Part shown: piece by piece, positions 1 through 11,972 of the stretch
How positions within the stretch are numbered: position 1 is the stretch's first letter
Layout: each line of letters opens with the position of its first letter
Assembly (NCBI GenBank): GCA_026873275.1
Contig: JANTUC010000018.1
Location: forward strand, 186,001-250,000
DNA from: Pseudopithomyces maydicus
Taxonomy: Eukaryota > Ascomycota > Dothideomycetes > Pleosporales > Didymosphaeriaceae
Direction of reading: 5' to 3'
Length of the DNA stretch: 64,000 nucleotides
Notes under the pieces: generated by a model
Told to the model about the DNA's origin: nothing
Database searches by the model: none
What the model saw: the letters and a program-made list of their open reading frames with translations, nothing else
Program-made: the position numbers and the translations under genes

Positions 1-216
1 GATAACACGTGAATGTACGAACTACCATTTATACAACTGAATATATCAAAATAAAGACTTCACAAGATCAGAGGTATATGTTTCCATCGTAAAACGTATT
101 CTATAACGATACTACTACTTTACACGAATCGAAAACTGCTCAACTCCGAAAACCCTCTCACTTTCAACACGCAAGAACTCGCTACCCTCCCCATAGCCCG
201 ACCACCTACAAGATCT

Positions 217-1955
217 TTAAGCACCAGTTCTGGTTCCAGTCTTGCCCTTGGTGCCTTTCTTGCCACCCTTCTTGCCACCCTTGCCAAGAGTTCCGTTCTT
301 GATCTTCTTAAGGAACTCCTTACCCAACTGCAGGGCAGTCGGACGCATACCGCAAGACTTAGGAGGGCACTTTCCACCGTTCTTCTTCTTCTCGGCCGCG
401 GTACAGGTTGGGCATGTTCCACCGTTGGCCTTCTTCTCGGCAGCGGTACAGGTGTTTTTGACAGGGCACTTTCCACCGTTGGCCTTTTTCTGGGCGGCGG
501 TACAAGTGTTCTTAGTCGGGCACTTTCCACCGTTGGCCTTCTTCTGGGCAGCCGTGCAGGTGTTCTTGACAGGGCATTTACCGCCGTTCGCCTTCTTCTG
601 AGCAGCAGTACAGGTAGTGCCGCACTTGCCTGCCTTCTTCATCGCCGCAGTACACTTGGTAGTACCACACTTGCCAGCCTTCTTCATCGCAGCAGTGCAC
701 TTAGTAGTACCGCACTTGCCGGCCTTCTTCATGGCTGCTGTGCATGTCTTGGTGGGCCTCGTGGTGGGCTTTCCAGTAGGCTTCTTGGTAGGCTTCTTCG
801 TAGGCCTCTTCTTGGTAGGACGCCTCGTGTTCCTGCTTCCGCCCCTGCTCCTGCTTCCACCCCTGGCCCTGGCAACAAGCTGCATATCTTCAATGTCCCT
901 GGTCACGAGTTGCGCGTCTTCAATGATCTCGGTAGTGTTAAGATCGCGCTTGCCCTTGCCGCCTTTCTTACCACCCTTCTTCCCGCCGGACGAGCCACCT
1001 TCAAGCTGACTGTCGCACCGGTTCTTAGCATCTTTCCATGGAGCCTTGTTCCAGTTGGCAGAATTCTCGGGCCAGCCAGCGAGACCCCAGTGGTCTCCGT
1101 TATAGATTGGATCAGAACCCTCGGGGACGTTGTTGTACTTTACGGCGTTAAATTCAGGGTTTGCAGTGTATCGGGACTTGGAGATATCTTTTCCAAAGAT
1201 CTGGTGTTCATCGTACCATCCAATGACTTGGTCCCAAGGAATTTCTTTGATGGCAGCATACTCCAGCTCCAATGGGAGTGGGTTGTCTGTGATACGAGGA
1301 TTAGTATTCAGTCTCTAGACTTTGTGTTGGAGAACGATCGCTGAAATGAGAGCCCGAGTGGATCATTATTAGTCGCCTCGGACCATGAGATCTTATTTTG
1401 CGCCCTCGGTAGACCAAAGTACGTACCATCTTTGAGTGTTTCTTGACAACCGATGAGATTCTGACCAGATGCAATTCTGTAAATAGTCGCCTTGGGGTTC
1501 TCCAGCTTCTCCAACACCCACTTCACACAGACGCCAATATCAGAGCTTGTGGAGATGTAACCATCGTTGGCAAGGTTTTTGTACCCATCGCTTGGTCCCT
1601 TCACCTTGCAGTGGTCCCACAAACTGTAGTTCGGCGTCAACTTCTTCCACTCAGCCATTGATTCGAAACCAGCGGTCTTTTTGATTTCTTCGGGGCCACG
1701 GCTAATAAACAGTCAGTATCAACGAAATACTTCGATAGCTATCCTCCACATATATCCTGAGAAGATACAGTGGTACATGATGTACTCGCGCTGTCAAGAA
1801 ATACTATGATGCATGGAGACTTACTCGTCAGCTCGGAAGTACACAAACTCGTCATTTTGCATGTCAATGTCTGCGATCTCTCCAGAGGCAGGTGGAGCAG
1901 CGTGTCCCACAGCAGTAAGGAGCCCAAGAAGGGCAAGTCCCTTTTGCCAGAACAT
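217..1955 (-). CDS. Secreted heat-labile-enterotoxin-A-like ADP-ribosyltransferase with Cys-repeat tail
   Basis: Three exons: 1955-1825, 1701 to about 1427, and about 1312 to 217; the exact ends of the second intron are uncertain. Exon 1 encodes a hydrophobic signal peptide and the arginine motif FVYFRAD. Exon 2 carries an STS motif (STSSDIG) and a WV-containing strand. Exon 3 opens with an E-x-E element (ELE) followed by WDQVIGW. This R-S-E layout is that of the heat-labile enterotoxin alpha-chain family (Pfam Enterotoxin_a), common in fungi that live with insects or plants, whose members transfer ADP-ribose from NAD to a host protein. After the catalytic part comes a GGKKGGKK stretch with a KR dibasic (Kex2-like) site, then eight Cys/Lys repeats and a Lys/Gly-rich end. 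No B subunit is encoded nearby. No break is visible. The target and activity are unknown; the family call is firm, the function inferred. Confidence 0.85.
361..743 (-). repeat. Coding tandem repeat, two-Cys units
   Basis: Eight in-frame tandem units inside the enterotoxin-like gene. Three read CTAAMKKAGKCGTTK (45 nt period); the others follow CTAAxKKxNGGxCP, mostly with an 18-residue (54 nt) period. Each unit has two cysteines and several lysines. The two unit types probably expanded separately, since copies within a type are closer to each other than to the other type. Confidence 0.9.
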
Positions 1956-3077
1956 AGTGTCAAAGATTTAAATGTCCAGACAAGTCGGTTTCAAATGTTA
2001 GAATATGTGCTATTGAACGAAAGCAATGCGACAAGTCGCTAAATGAGTGAATAGAACGTAAATGAATGTAGAAAAAAGAGCGAATGAATGAAAGAGTGAA
2101 TGGACTGACGGTTGGAAAAGATACTTGACCTGCACGCCGTATATACATCGTTGAAAAAGAGTGTCTCACAGGTAGATTGAGTGTCTGATGTCCGGCAAGG
2201 CGTTTACGGTTAATCACTTGACCAATCGGGGAATAAGCATCAGCACACAAAGGTTACATTTCGAGCGTTCCAAGGCTACGGTGTCTCGCCTGAGCTCTCT
2301 TCGCATATGAACTCCGTCTTACTCAACATGTAACTTTCGCTTGATTTGGAAACATATCTTCTCTTTGCAAGCAATTTACCATGGATCCGAAAACGCAAGT
2401 GTAGATCTTTACAGACGCTCTGAAAGCTGGACATACACGTGCGCTGGATATTGGCAGTCGTCTTCTTCAATCATACTGTATGCCGCGACAACGCTGCGCA
2501 ATCTCAGTGGCAAATCCCATCAACGACATTTGCGACCCTCGTTTATGTTCTCATAATCACTGGGCAGTCTCCTTGAAGAGGCGCTCGCGGAGATGGCAGT
2601 GCGCTCCGAAGATTTCCAAGATCGTTGGGCTTGCGGACTTCCTTCGAGGTTTGAAGCTTGAAAGCCAAGCACTCCAGGGCTTAATAAGTATTTCGAAGAC
2701 CGAAACTGCCACCAAATACTATGTTGCAGACGTACCAAGTGACGCCAGCACCCGGACTCAGCCGCAATTACCTAAGTGGGGGCTGCTGACGCCCAGACCC
2801 CGCCCCCGCGAATCATCAAAACCCATAACCAGCAATTCACGGTATAGCCTCCTCACACCAAATCGACTCTCCCTATCGTGCTTCAGTCCTCTCACTGTAG
2901 TTATCTATCTGTGCACATACAAACCCATACTAGAAGGACTCACAATAACTGACTTGACACATCGGCTCCATTCGGATTATTCGGACACGCTCTCAACCCA
3001 CGAGTTGGATCTGGATCCGCCCATATCTGACATCAAATCCGTCCGTCTGTAAGCCAAACAGACCGTACCTACCCACA
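1956..3077. other. Gene-free region, promoter side of two divergent genes
   Basis: This lies between the starts of the enterotoxin-like gene (minus) and the 3078 gene (plus). The open frames present are low in family-like motifs and none has convincing exon structure. Short repeats of GAATGAATG type lie at 2046-2110. I see no feature beyond presumed promoters and leaders. Confidence 0.5.
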
Positions 3078-3539
3078 ATGGTTGTCCCCTTGACCTCCCC
3101 CGCAACAGCAGAATGGGACCGCGCAATCAGCCATGAAGACTACAACAAGATACTCCAAGGCTATAACGGCAAAACCATGGAAGACAAATTTAAACTCAAA
3201 GCCGACACGCCAAAGGAAGCGAATGGCGACACCATCCTCCACATCTATTTTGGCTGGGACCCCAACGAGCGTATAGCGCTCGACATCGTGGTGAACGACG
3301 CCAGCAAGAGCGATGCTCAGGGCTGGGCGACTATCGTCAAGATATCATGGGCGGAAGAGGAGCTTGGTTCTAGGGAGCAGATCTCTGAGTACGACGCTAA
3401 GTCTAATGCTATCAGTTGGTGCAATCATTTTCTGGGCCTGACGCTGGAGGATGAGGATCCGGATGAGTATGAGGATTTGGATGAGGATGGGAAGCCGGTT
3501 CAGGAGCTGACAGAGGGCGATAAAGAGAAAGAGAACTAG
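3078..3539 (+). CDS. Conserved-looking hypothetical protein, 153 aa
   Basis: A single-exon frame starting MVVPLTSPATAEWDRAIS and ending in an acidic tail (residues about 123-153, rich in D and E). The body has the balanced composition and alternating hydrophobics of a small globular protein (for example ILHIYFGWDP and GWATIVKISW). There is no signal peptide, membrane segment or nucleotide-binding motif, so it is probably intracellular. The ATG sits in a reasonable context (CACAATGG). I do not recognise the family; a real gene is likely from composition and length, but function is unknown. Confidence 0.65.
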   Translation: MVVPLTSPATAEWDRAISHEDYNKILQGYNGKTMEDKFKLKADTPKEANGDTILHIYFGWDPNERIALDIVVNDASKSDAQGWATIVKISWAEEELGSREQISEYDAKSNAISWCNHFLGLTLEDEDPDEYEDLDEDGKPVQELTEGDKEKEN

Positions 3540-4122
3540 AAATGGGACAAGGGCAGGAATTGTTGTCAATAGCTATTATGAATTTCGAAGATCTACAGGG
3601 ACTAGGAATATTTCACGGAATGGGTTTGCGCTTGATTTACACACAGTATATCAAAAACGGAAGTCTTAATAACGATGACAAATTTAATGATGAAAATAAT
3701 TCTTGAGTTTTCGGATGATTGTGCAACGAGCCTACAATTTTCCTAATTAGTCCGTGGCATTGTAGTTCCCCAAGCCCGATTTTCTCGTGTAAGCGCCCAG
3801 ACGTAGTATCCGTCCCAGTTTTGTCGTCCCCGGAAACCGAAATCCAAAACGGCAATCATTCTGGCAATAATAATATCTTGGTTGAAGTAGAGTCCGAGTC
3901 ATGGAAGAATAAGTAACTCGTCTGACTCAGATAGCCCCTAAATATACAAGGAACTGTACACATTGCTGGATTCCCAATCAGTCAACCTCAAAGGAGGAAA
4001 AGGTATCTCCTCCAAGTCGTAACATCCAAGTAAATTCACTTCATAGGTCAGGTATCCGGTGATTAACGTTAATCGTTTGAGTCATTAATTCTATCCCAGT
4101 CTATCCCAAAACCCTTTTAACC

Positions 4123-5158
4123 CTAGTAATTAGTCGGATACTGGCCCGGCATCTGCGAATGTCTCTTCTTCAAATTCTTCTTCCCACTCTGCCTCCTCAT
4201 CACAAAGATATACGTGACGACCGTCAGTGCCGCAGTTCCAACCTGCACCAATCCAATGTACCACGAGATACTCTGTGAATCAGTCAGCACCCTTTCGCTT
4301 ATCCCGATGGATGTCTCGAAAAACGTACCTGTATGTTACAATACCTATTAAAATCCACCTCCCCAGCAAATTCCTTCTGAATGGCCGTCGCCGCCGGACT
4401 ACACGTCCACCCCCACAAATCCTTCGGCTTCTCCCCAGTATCCTTCTCCACGCGGTACAGCGACGCCGCCACGCACCACACAATCAAGTTGCCCAGCACG
4501 GTGCCCCACGAGAAGATAGTGGCAACAGTCGCCGCACGGTTCGCCTTCTCGATGCTGCTGCATGCGTAGGCGATGATGATGAGGAGATTCAGCACGAGGG
4601 ATATCCCCGCGATGAGGAAGTACATCCAGGTGGGCCAGACCTTGGAGTCCTTAGCCCATGCGGTGCGCGACTGGACGGTGCCGTCCGCGTGGGCCACGTC
4701 GTGGTAGACGTTTTGGGTGGTGAGGAATTTCTGGAGGGTGAGGGAGATGGGGATGAAGACTGCGATGGAGATGAGGAAGGAGAGGACGCGGGAGGTGGCG
4801 CGGAGGCGGCGGATGCGCGCTTTGAGGAGCTGGAAATGGGTTGGTTAGCTGTATTTTACACGGAAAGTATGTGAAAGGGTGAAGGGAATTGTGGACGGGA
4901 AAGTTGCGTGTCATGTGTGGAAGTATCGTGGCAACGTACAGCATCCTGCTCATGGGCTTTGCGCAGCCCGTCGAAGTCGACGAGGCTCCGCCGCTTGTAC
5001 TCGCTCGAGGAATCCATGGATGTATCGATGTGCAACGGACGAGGGGACGACTGCGCCGACGAAGCCTGCGATGCTGTTTCCGGCGACGACAATAAATGTT
5101 GCTGCTGCTGCTGGTCCACCGCCAACGGATGTGACGCATAATAAGTACTCGACGCCAT
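4123..5158 (-). CDS. Four-TM fungal membrane protein, uncharacterised
   Basis: Three exons, 5158-4940, 4829-4329 and 4272-4123, all joined in phase 0 (289 aa). The donors are GTACGT and the acceptors CCAG and ACAG. The N-terminus (about 70 residues) is polar, with a Q run and many S, and is probably cytosolic. Four hydrophobic segments follow: VLSFLISIAVFIPISL, WMYFLIAGISLVLNLLIIIA, ATIFSWGTVLGNLIVWCVAA, and, in exon 3, IGLVQVGTAALTVVTYIFV. The C-tail is basic (KKNLKKRH). The four-helix layout with a Cys-containing loop between TM3 and TM4 (WGWTC...RYC) resembles MARVEL-like or claudin-like fungal plasma membrane proteins, but I cannot assign it to either. Confidence 0.8.
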
Positions 5159-6415
5159 ATTTGTGAGCCTCCCGGAATCCGTTCTTCCCCCTTCTAAATC
5201 TATCTCTTATGCAAATATAGGTTAAGATTAGTGATGGCGCTGATCTCGTCACGTCTCGCCGCCCACGCAAGCCCGTCGCGGGAAGAGATCTTTTTCATCT
5301 CTTATACGAGCGTGTGGTGCTGATGCGGTTCGCCTAGCTGCGGGCTCGCTCCACGAACGTTCAGCTGTCTTATGCCCGATTTGCAGAATGGGCTGGCAGC
5401 GAGAGAGCGGGCCAATGAGAACATCCCCGCGAGAGACTAGGGCAGCCACATGGGACCCTTTTAGCCCGATGCGGATCTGAGTCTTGCGGTTTGGGGATGG
5501 GCGGGTGTGGCGGTGGTGAAAGTGCTGAGCGCGGGTCGGCTTAGCGATCCCGCGATAAAAATAGATCGGGGTACCTCCATGCAGCGCGCATGGAAAGCAA
5601 ACAAGGCGGAAATAATTGCAGGGGCTTGGGGGGCGGACATTTGATTAAGATGCTGACGGATAGGTTTCGAAACGAAACGAAGGCTGGAAAGGGATAGGTT
5701 AGTGCATGATCGGATGCAGATCCTAGCCTTTGGGTGAATCTTTGGACGCATACAGAATACGACATCCCCTATAGTAGGTATATTGATACTCTTAAATAAC
5801 AGAATGCAGCGCGAAAACATTGTTGAAGAAAGAAGCTGATCGAAAGTCCACATACTTTGCTTTCCAAGGTTTTCTGGCAATCACGTGAAATCGAAGCTAC
5901 CTAGGTAAGGTTGTGTAGCATCTATAAAAATTATCAATCATTCAAAAATCAGGATAAAAACATTACCTTGGGCTGATCTAATATTTGCAGAGCGAGAAAG
6001 TCCATCCAGACTATCGAAGATTCAACATGTTTCCTGTATGTTAATCTTGGATAAAGGAAGAGTATGCAATTTTACGGCTATCAAACTCATGTCGCAGGTA
6101 GAACCTCCTTGATACAATCAGTATTCGTAAGTATGGGCCCATTCTCCTATCTTCCATATCATATCTTAATAGGTTGTGCCATAGCTGGCCGCCATAGTAG
6201 CCTGTTCTGTTTCTGCATTTTGTGATGTACTGGGCCATCAGGGACTTTCGCTGTCAGCCTGACCCAAAAAAATAATTTCAACACACCGCACTCGTAGAAA
6301 AGGGTAACATTAATTGCATGCGTATAGCCACATTATCGAGGAGTCCCTTCAAGCACCAGTCATCATTTTAATCATATCCATCCCCCAACATTCTCCACCC
6401 CATAACTCCAACTCC
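5159..6415. other. Gene-free region, 1.26 kb
   Basis: This holds the promoter of the four-TM gene (right of 5158) and the 3' flank of the sugar transporter. Open frames here lack motifs, exon structure or protein-like composition. Nothing else is visible. Confidence 0.5.
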
Positions 6416-6882
6416 TCAAACATGCTTCTCATGCACAACCTCATCCCTCTCCACCACAACCTTCTCCACCGCCTCCACCGCTCTGATATTCTTCTCCTCG
6501 CCCTCGAACACTGTCCACTCGTTAGCCTGCATTCTCTCACCATTTCGGTCTTTCCCCTGCCACTACTCCAGGACACAAGAGATAGCAACTTACAAAATGC
6601 CAACTCCTCCAACGTGCGGTTCGCCGTCTCAGGGAACAGGAACCACACAAACACCACCTCGTACGTCAACCACGCGACGTACACAATAAGCCACCTCCAC
6701 GTGATATCCTCAAGGCCGATGGGATTCACAAACGTGGTGAAGAAACCCGCCAGGCGGCCGAAGAGCTGGAAGACGGCGATACCGCGGGAGCGCTCCATGT
6801 AGGGCCATACTTCGACCATGTATGCTGCTGGGCGTTAGTCTTTGGTATGCACGAGGTGAGAAATATATATATATATATATAT

Positions 6883-6927
<45 letters not shown>

Positions 6928-8357
6928 ACGTACTATACGTCAAGGCGTTAAATCCAAGGTTATAACACGGCTGGTAGGCAAAGATGAAGAAGGCGCTCGC
7001 GGCCGACGCAGCGCCGTTGTGGCCGCCGGCCTTGTCGGCCGTGGTCGCGTACTTGAAGGCGATGGTCCACCCGGTGTAGACGACGAGCAGCGAGAGCGTG
7101 CACACCATGTACAGCGTGCGGCGCTTGAAGCGGGTGACGACAAGGGCGGCGACGCCGCCGGTGACGAGGGACCATGCGGCGTAGCCTACGTTGAGCTTTT
7201 GCTTGGTGAGCGCGTCCTTGATGCCGATCATCTTCATGAGGTCGCCGAAGAAGTACCTGCAGGGTTAGCTGGGCTGTCATTTTGGGCGAGGGGAGAGGCG
7301 GCGGGCTTACGAGATGAGCGTGTTGCCGGACCACTGGGTGAAGAGTCCTAGGTTGGCCGTGATGAGCGAACGGCGACGCATGCCGCTCGTGGCCAGCAGA
7401 TCCATCCATCCTCTTTTCTTAGCCTCGCTCTCGAGTTCGAGCGTTGCTCTGATCTGCGCGATTTCACCCTTGACGAACTCGCTCTCTGGGTTGCCCTCAG
7501 CGTGGTACTTGACTAGGATCTTCTCGGCCTCCTCGATGCGGTCGTGGGAGATGAGCCAACGAGGAGATTCCGGGAGGAAGTACACGAAGAAACACTGGAT
7601 GAGTGAGGGGGCGAGTTGGAGCAGCGATGGCAGTCTCCATGCCCAGTCGTTCGGGATGCTGTTGGTTCCGAATACGATGCCGGCTGCGATGAGCTGTCCG
7701 ACGAAGTACGAGACGTTGAAGAGGGAGGTGAGAACGGGGCGTTCCTTGGGGTAGCCGAGTTCACCGATGAGAGAGGAACCAGCGACGATGCAAGCGGGGA
7801 TACCGAAACCGAGGATGAGTCGGGCGATGATGTACATGGCAACTGTCCAGCGATCACGTCAGTCTAGCCAGTGCAGCAAAACGTAGGCCAGCCATACCAT
7901 TCTGCGAGAAACACTGAATGATCGACCCGATAATCATGATAATCGACCCATACAAAATCGAGCCCCGCCGTCCAAACTTGTCGTCCACCCACGGAATAAC
8001 CGGCAGCGACAAGATCGCACCAAGCGAGTACGCCGCCGCGATAATGCCCTTCAACGAGCCATGCGGATGATGGAAATCTGCACACCGTCAGCATACATGT
8101 ATCTTCCTGAACCGCACGCCCAGTCTTCCGTACGTACACTCAATCCACGACGGCACAATCTGCAACGCGTTGATCAACTGCGAATCGAAGCCCGACGTGA
8201 TCTCGATCCCAATCGCCGCCGGCACCAGCAACAGGTACAAGTTCCTCAGATTCGGCTTCTTGACCCACGACACGGTGTCCTCGGCCACGAGGCGCGTCAA
8301 CACGGGGTCCGCAGAGTGCCCCTTCGCCTTCTCGCCGCCCTTGTTAAGAATACCCAT
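6416..8357 (-). CDS. MFS sugar transporter (lactose-permease/hexose type)
   Basis: Six exons: 8357-8138, 8077-7898, 7842-7311, 7256-6934, 6824-6594 and 6510-6416. All phases close, giving 526 aa, the usual length for the family. Diagnostic motifs run in order: GFDSQLINALQIVPSW at TM1, DKFGRRGSILYG (loop 2-3), ARLILGFGIPACIV, PESPRWLISHDR in the central loop, TQWSGNTLIS, ALTYTYMVEVWPY across the exon 4/5 join, and PETANRTLEEL after TM12. These are major-facilitator sugar-transporter signatures, so it should move a sugar or related compound with protons across the plasma membrane. LAC12-like members are the nearest guess; the substrate cannot be read from sequence. The fourth intron carries long dinucleotide repeats. 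Confidence 0.95.
6863..6925. repeat. Compound microsatellite (AT)n(AG)n inside MFS intron 4
   Basis: About 23 nt of AT repeats followed by about 39 nt of AG repeats on the plus strand. In the transcript the CT tract starts only about 8 nt after the GTACGT donor of the intron spanning 6933-6825. Confidence 0.95.
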
Positions 8358-9601
8358 TTCGATCGATCGTTCGTTCGCTCGCGAGGTTCTGCTTTTCACC
8401 AACTAGCAAAGCTAGCAAAGGTCGTCTCAGGCCAGACAGACAGACAGACAAACAATTCACCCCGGACCGGGGGGATAGCCCATCTTATATACACACGTAC
8501 ATATATACGTACATACACGCATCCCCACCCAATGCCCCTCGCAGCCCGCAAAGACCACACATGTATGTATGCCTCCGCCCACCCCGCACCCTCATTCGCG
8601 TGAAATCAAGTACGTCCATCCCTCCCTGCGTCGTACGACCCCCAGCCCACCGCTCCCATCACGCCTCCACTCCCATATTACCTGCTAGCAGCTCACCGCG
8701 GCATTTGCCCTCAGCAACGCACCCCGGGCCGTTCCCCCGCACCCCTGCGCGCACTCTAACGCGCAGGGCAGTCTAACGCGCCGGCCTGCACGGCGGGACG
8801 ACGGAGCCGCCGATTAGTCGAATGCTTATTGCAGCCTTCGCGAAGCTTTGCGACGCCATCGAAGCTTGTGTGCGCTTACCTGATGGGGGCAGCCCCGGGC
8901 GCGGTGTGGAGACGGTGTGGGTGCGTGCCATGGGGTGCGCTGGCGGGGACGGGATTTTACACACCGTACGCACGGAGGCAGGCTGGCAGATTCTGTGCGT
9001 ATTTAGCCGGATCAGCTACCGTGGTCTATCTAGCAGGTGTGGGTTTGGGCAGAGCGCGAGTGCGAGGTCGGGTCGGTACGCTCGGATGGTGCCAAGACGG
9101 AGGGAGGCATACGAGGTCGTACGCACCGCACTACGGTACTGTAGGTACATCGCAGAGCTTTTGTCGACCCGGATCTCTCCGAGCTACATACAGCGGAGCG
9201 GGCCATCGGATTGCTGTTTTTTTTCTCGCGCTCGAGGCTCGCGAGGGACCGTCTTGATTGTCAATCAAAGGGTGCATACATGCCGAACACCGTTCAGCGC
9301 CCGTTGACATGGGTCTCCCAGCGGATCGTCCCGGCGTCACGGGTGCTTAATCTCTGGACAAACATCACATATCTACACATGTAGCAAACAAACGTACGAA
9401 CCCTGGCGACGTTTAGCCGCTTATTAATCTGGGACACACATTGGCCGTACACACGTCCGTTAGAGGCGCTTGTCACTGGAGATCGATGCAGGGTTGATGG
9501 GCGTCATTTGCAGTAAATATGTAGTCACAAGCCGGGTATAGTGATTGCTAATATTGCTATCTATACCTTCCGTTTGATCGACTTCTTTTCCGCACCGTTC
9601 C
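8358..9601. other. Gene-free region, 1.24 kb
   Basis: Upstream of the MFS gene there is a CAGA microsatellite (about 8429-8452) and alternating TACGTA/CATACA sequence (8490-8520). The 8560-9300 part is GC-richer and carries several open frames, but none has family motifs or believable splice structure. Confidence 0.5.
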
Positions 9602-11845
9602 TTAGTTTGCCCCGGCCCGGCGACACAGAAAGGCCGTTGGGCTTGGTAGACGGCAACGGCTGCTTCCCTGCGAGCTGGTGCCAAAGCTCTGATATGCCCA
9701 CCCTCTCGGCTGGCAGCATGCTATACTGCAAACTGTACAGATTGCGCCTGTGGATGGGGGAACGGCCTCCCCGTAAGCTAGACAAAGGGCGACGCTCGCC
9801 GAGAAGTAGTGTTTGCGGATGCGACTGCCGAGCTCGAAGTATGAGTGGAAGATTTCTCGAAAGGACAGGGGTATGGACTGGGGATGTGTCAGCTTGAGCG
9901 CGCGCATGGACGCGGGATATATTTACCTTGAGGAGGATATACGAGGCAGGTGCTGGGGATCCTGTCTTTTCATACACTTTTCGCATGGTGCTAGGGTCCA
10001 AGAGCTCGAAATGTATGCCTCCTACGAAATTGTCAGCAATAATCGAAGGAAAACATGAGATGAGCTTACCGGGTAGTCGCCATGGGTCTTTGAGCCTGAG
10101 CATAATAGCAAAGAGCGGGAAATGGTTGAGGCAGGCCAGTCCAGTTTCAAGCAGTGCCTTGAAACTAATTACGGCCACCCTTGCACTTGCGCAAAGCAAA
10201 TAGAAGACGAGCACAGTAGGAAGAAGAAAGAAGAGCAATGTGAAAAGGATCGTCCCAAGCAATAATTGATCCAGTTCATAATCGCACGAGTCGATTCGAT
10301 TACGCAGTACGTTCCGTTTCTTCCCTCGGAATAAGTGGAACAGTGACCGGAGGACGTTGAACTGCCAGTGGAATATACGTGCTGACGCGAGATAGAATGC
10401 ATGGATGTGCACTGTGAGCAATGACGCCAGATCCGAGAATAACGAGATGGGCATCGTGGCGCCCGCGTATGCTGAGAAGCCTATCATCTTGATGAACAGT
10501 GGCAGATGAGGGCGTAGTACCCCAATACATTCTAGCGGGATTAATCGCAATTCACGAGAGGTTGATGAGGGTACATACCAGCCCAGAAATCAATGACCCA
10601 GAGGAACAGGTCTCCCAAAAAGTCGGCCAGTTCAGTATTCAACTTCAAACCACCAGGCCATTCCGACAGCCATTGAAACATTCGGCGTAGACCTTCGATG
10701 GACCATTCATGGAAGACCATGTCGAATTGACTAGCAACGAAATAGGAGTTTTGTAGGATGAAAGATCCTAGGGCGGCACCGATGATGACATCGTTGGCTA
10801 CCAGCCAAAGGCTGTTGTAAAACCTGATGTACTCTGGATGGCTGGTTGTGATGCTTCCCCAACTGTCCTTCCGTTTGCGCAGCGTCATATACTGGATCGG
10901 CCAGTAGCAGAGCTGTTGGAGACGGATATCAAGCTGTTGAGCTGTCGCGGATACGTCCTTCAGAGCTATATCGGAGGATCCTAGCGGCCAATTCAGCAGC
11001 TGTAGAATCATCTCGCCTGTTATCCGTTGGGCCATCAGCGCTATGATGAAAATTTGGGCAATGGCCGGATACAGCCAAAGCCACCACAAGTACGCGATGC
11101 CATGATAAGCATGATCCCATAGTGTGTTGGCAGACGCAGCCACGCGCTCGCTCACGCTCATTGCCCGTTTCGTTCGCCGGCCAATAGCACCGATATTCTT
11201 TTGCAGGACGGTATTAAGCTCGTGCGAGCAATTGATCTGATCAACGAGGGTCGGAAGCAGAAGCTCCTTTTGCGTTGCCGGGTGCGCGATAACGCTATGT
11301 AGCTTTAGTTTTTCGACCAGCTTCTCCTTCCTTTCGCTTTCTTTCTCCTCTTCTTCCTGAACACCCTTGAAAGCCGGGTCCCATTTGTCGCCTTCTACTT
11401 TGTCACCTAACGCCAGTTCGATGGGACTCAACGACAAGTACTGCATGTATTTCGGGTGGGGGCGGTCGTAAACAATGACCTGGAGTGTCATGTGTGTATC
11501 GGTAGGGCAATGTAGGCGTGGAACGCTACTACCGGGTTCCGTGTAGGCCACGAGGCGGAACGGGTCGAACTCGGGTGGTGCATCCGGCGGGTTGACACAG
11601 CCAAGTGTCCGCAAAGACGAATGGTGGCAGAGCTTGAGTAGCTCTCTGGTGTCATGATGTGTATGGCGCAGCAGAGTTCCGACCAGGAGCGCATTCTCGA
11701 CGTTAGCCAGATTCACTTCGTGCAGAATGGCCACCACAAAAACATCCAGCTCTGAGTTCCGAAAACCGACGAGAACGCCGGACGAGGCCACGGTAGGCGC
11801 ATCGGACGGCCAAAATATGCGCATCAACCCATCGTGTGTGACCAT
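9602..11845 (-). CDS. GPI1: GPI-GlcNAc transferase complex subunit Gpi1 (PIG-Q)
   Basis: Four exons, 11845-10579, 10531-10070, 10021-9927 and 9877-9602; the phases close to 699 aa. I chose ATG 11845 because the family-typical start follows at once (LMRIFWPSDAP, then a conserved GVLVGFRNSELDVFVV-like strand); the frame is open farther upstream but without similarity. The second half has many membrane segments and the Gpi1 core, including WLWLYPAIAQIF, WLVANDVIIGAALGSFI, FSAYAGATMPISL and the C-terminal IPLSFREIFHSYFELGSRI. Gpi1 is a subunit of the ER complex that makes GlcNAc-phosphatidylinositol, the first step of GPI-anchor synthesis. In a fungus this supports cell-wall mannoprotein anchoring. 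Confidence 0.95.
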
Positions 11846-11972
11846 GTCAACATAGTGTCTCTCTCGGCTAAAACGAACCGCGTCGCTTGAGCTGCTCGCG
11901 TGCAGAAATGCCGCCGCCGGGTGTGCGTGGATGCTGCTGAGCATGAGTAAAGGAATCATCCAACTGTTAAAG

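Noticed and set aside
361..743. Regularly spaced repeats that might suggest CRISPR-like structure
   Set aside because: In-frame coding repeats without unique spacers.
2480..3052. 190-codon plus-strand frame upstream of the 3078 gene
   Set aside because: No motif, and composition like noncoding sequence; better explained as promoter/leader of the next gene.
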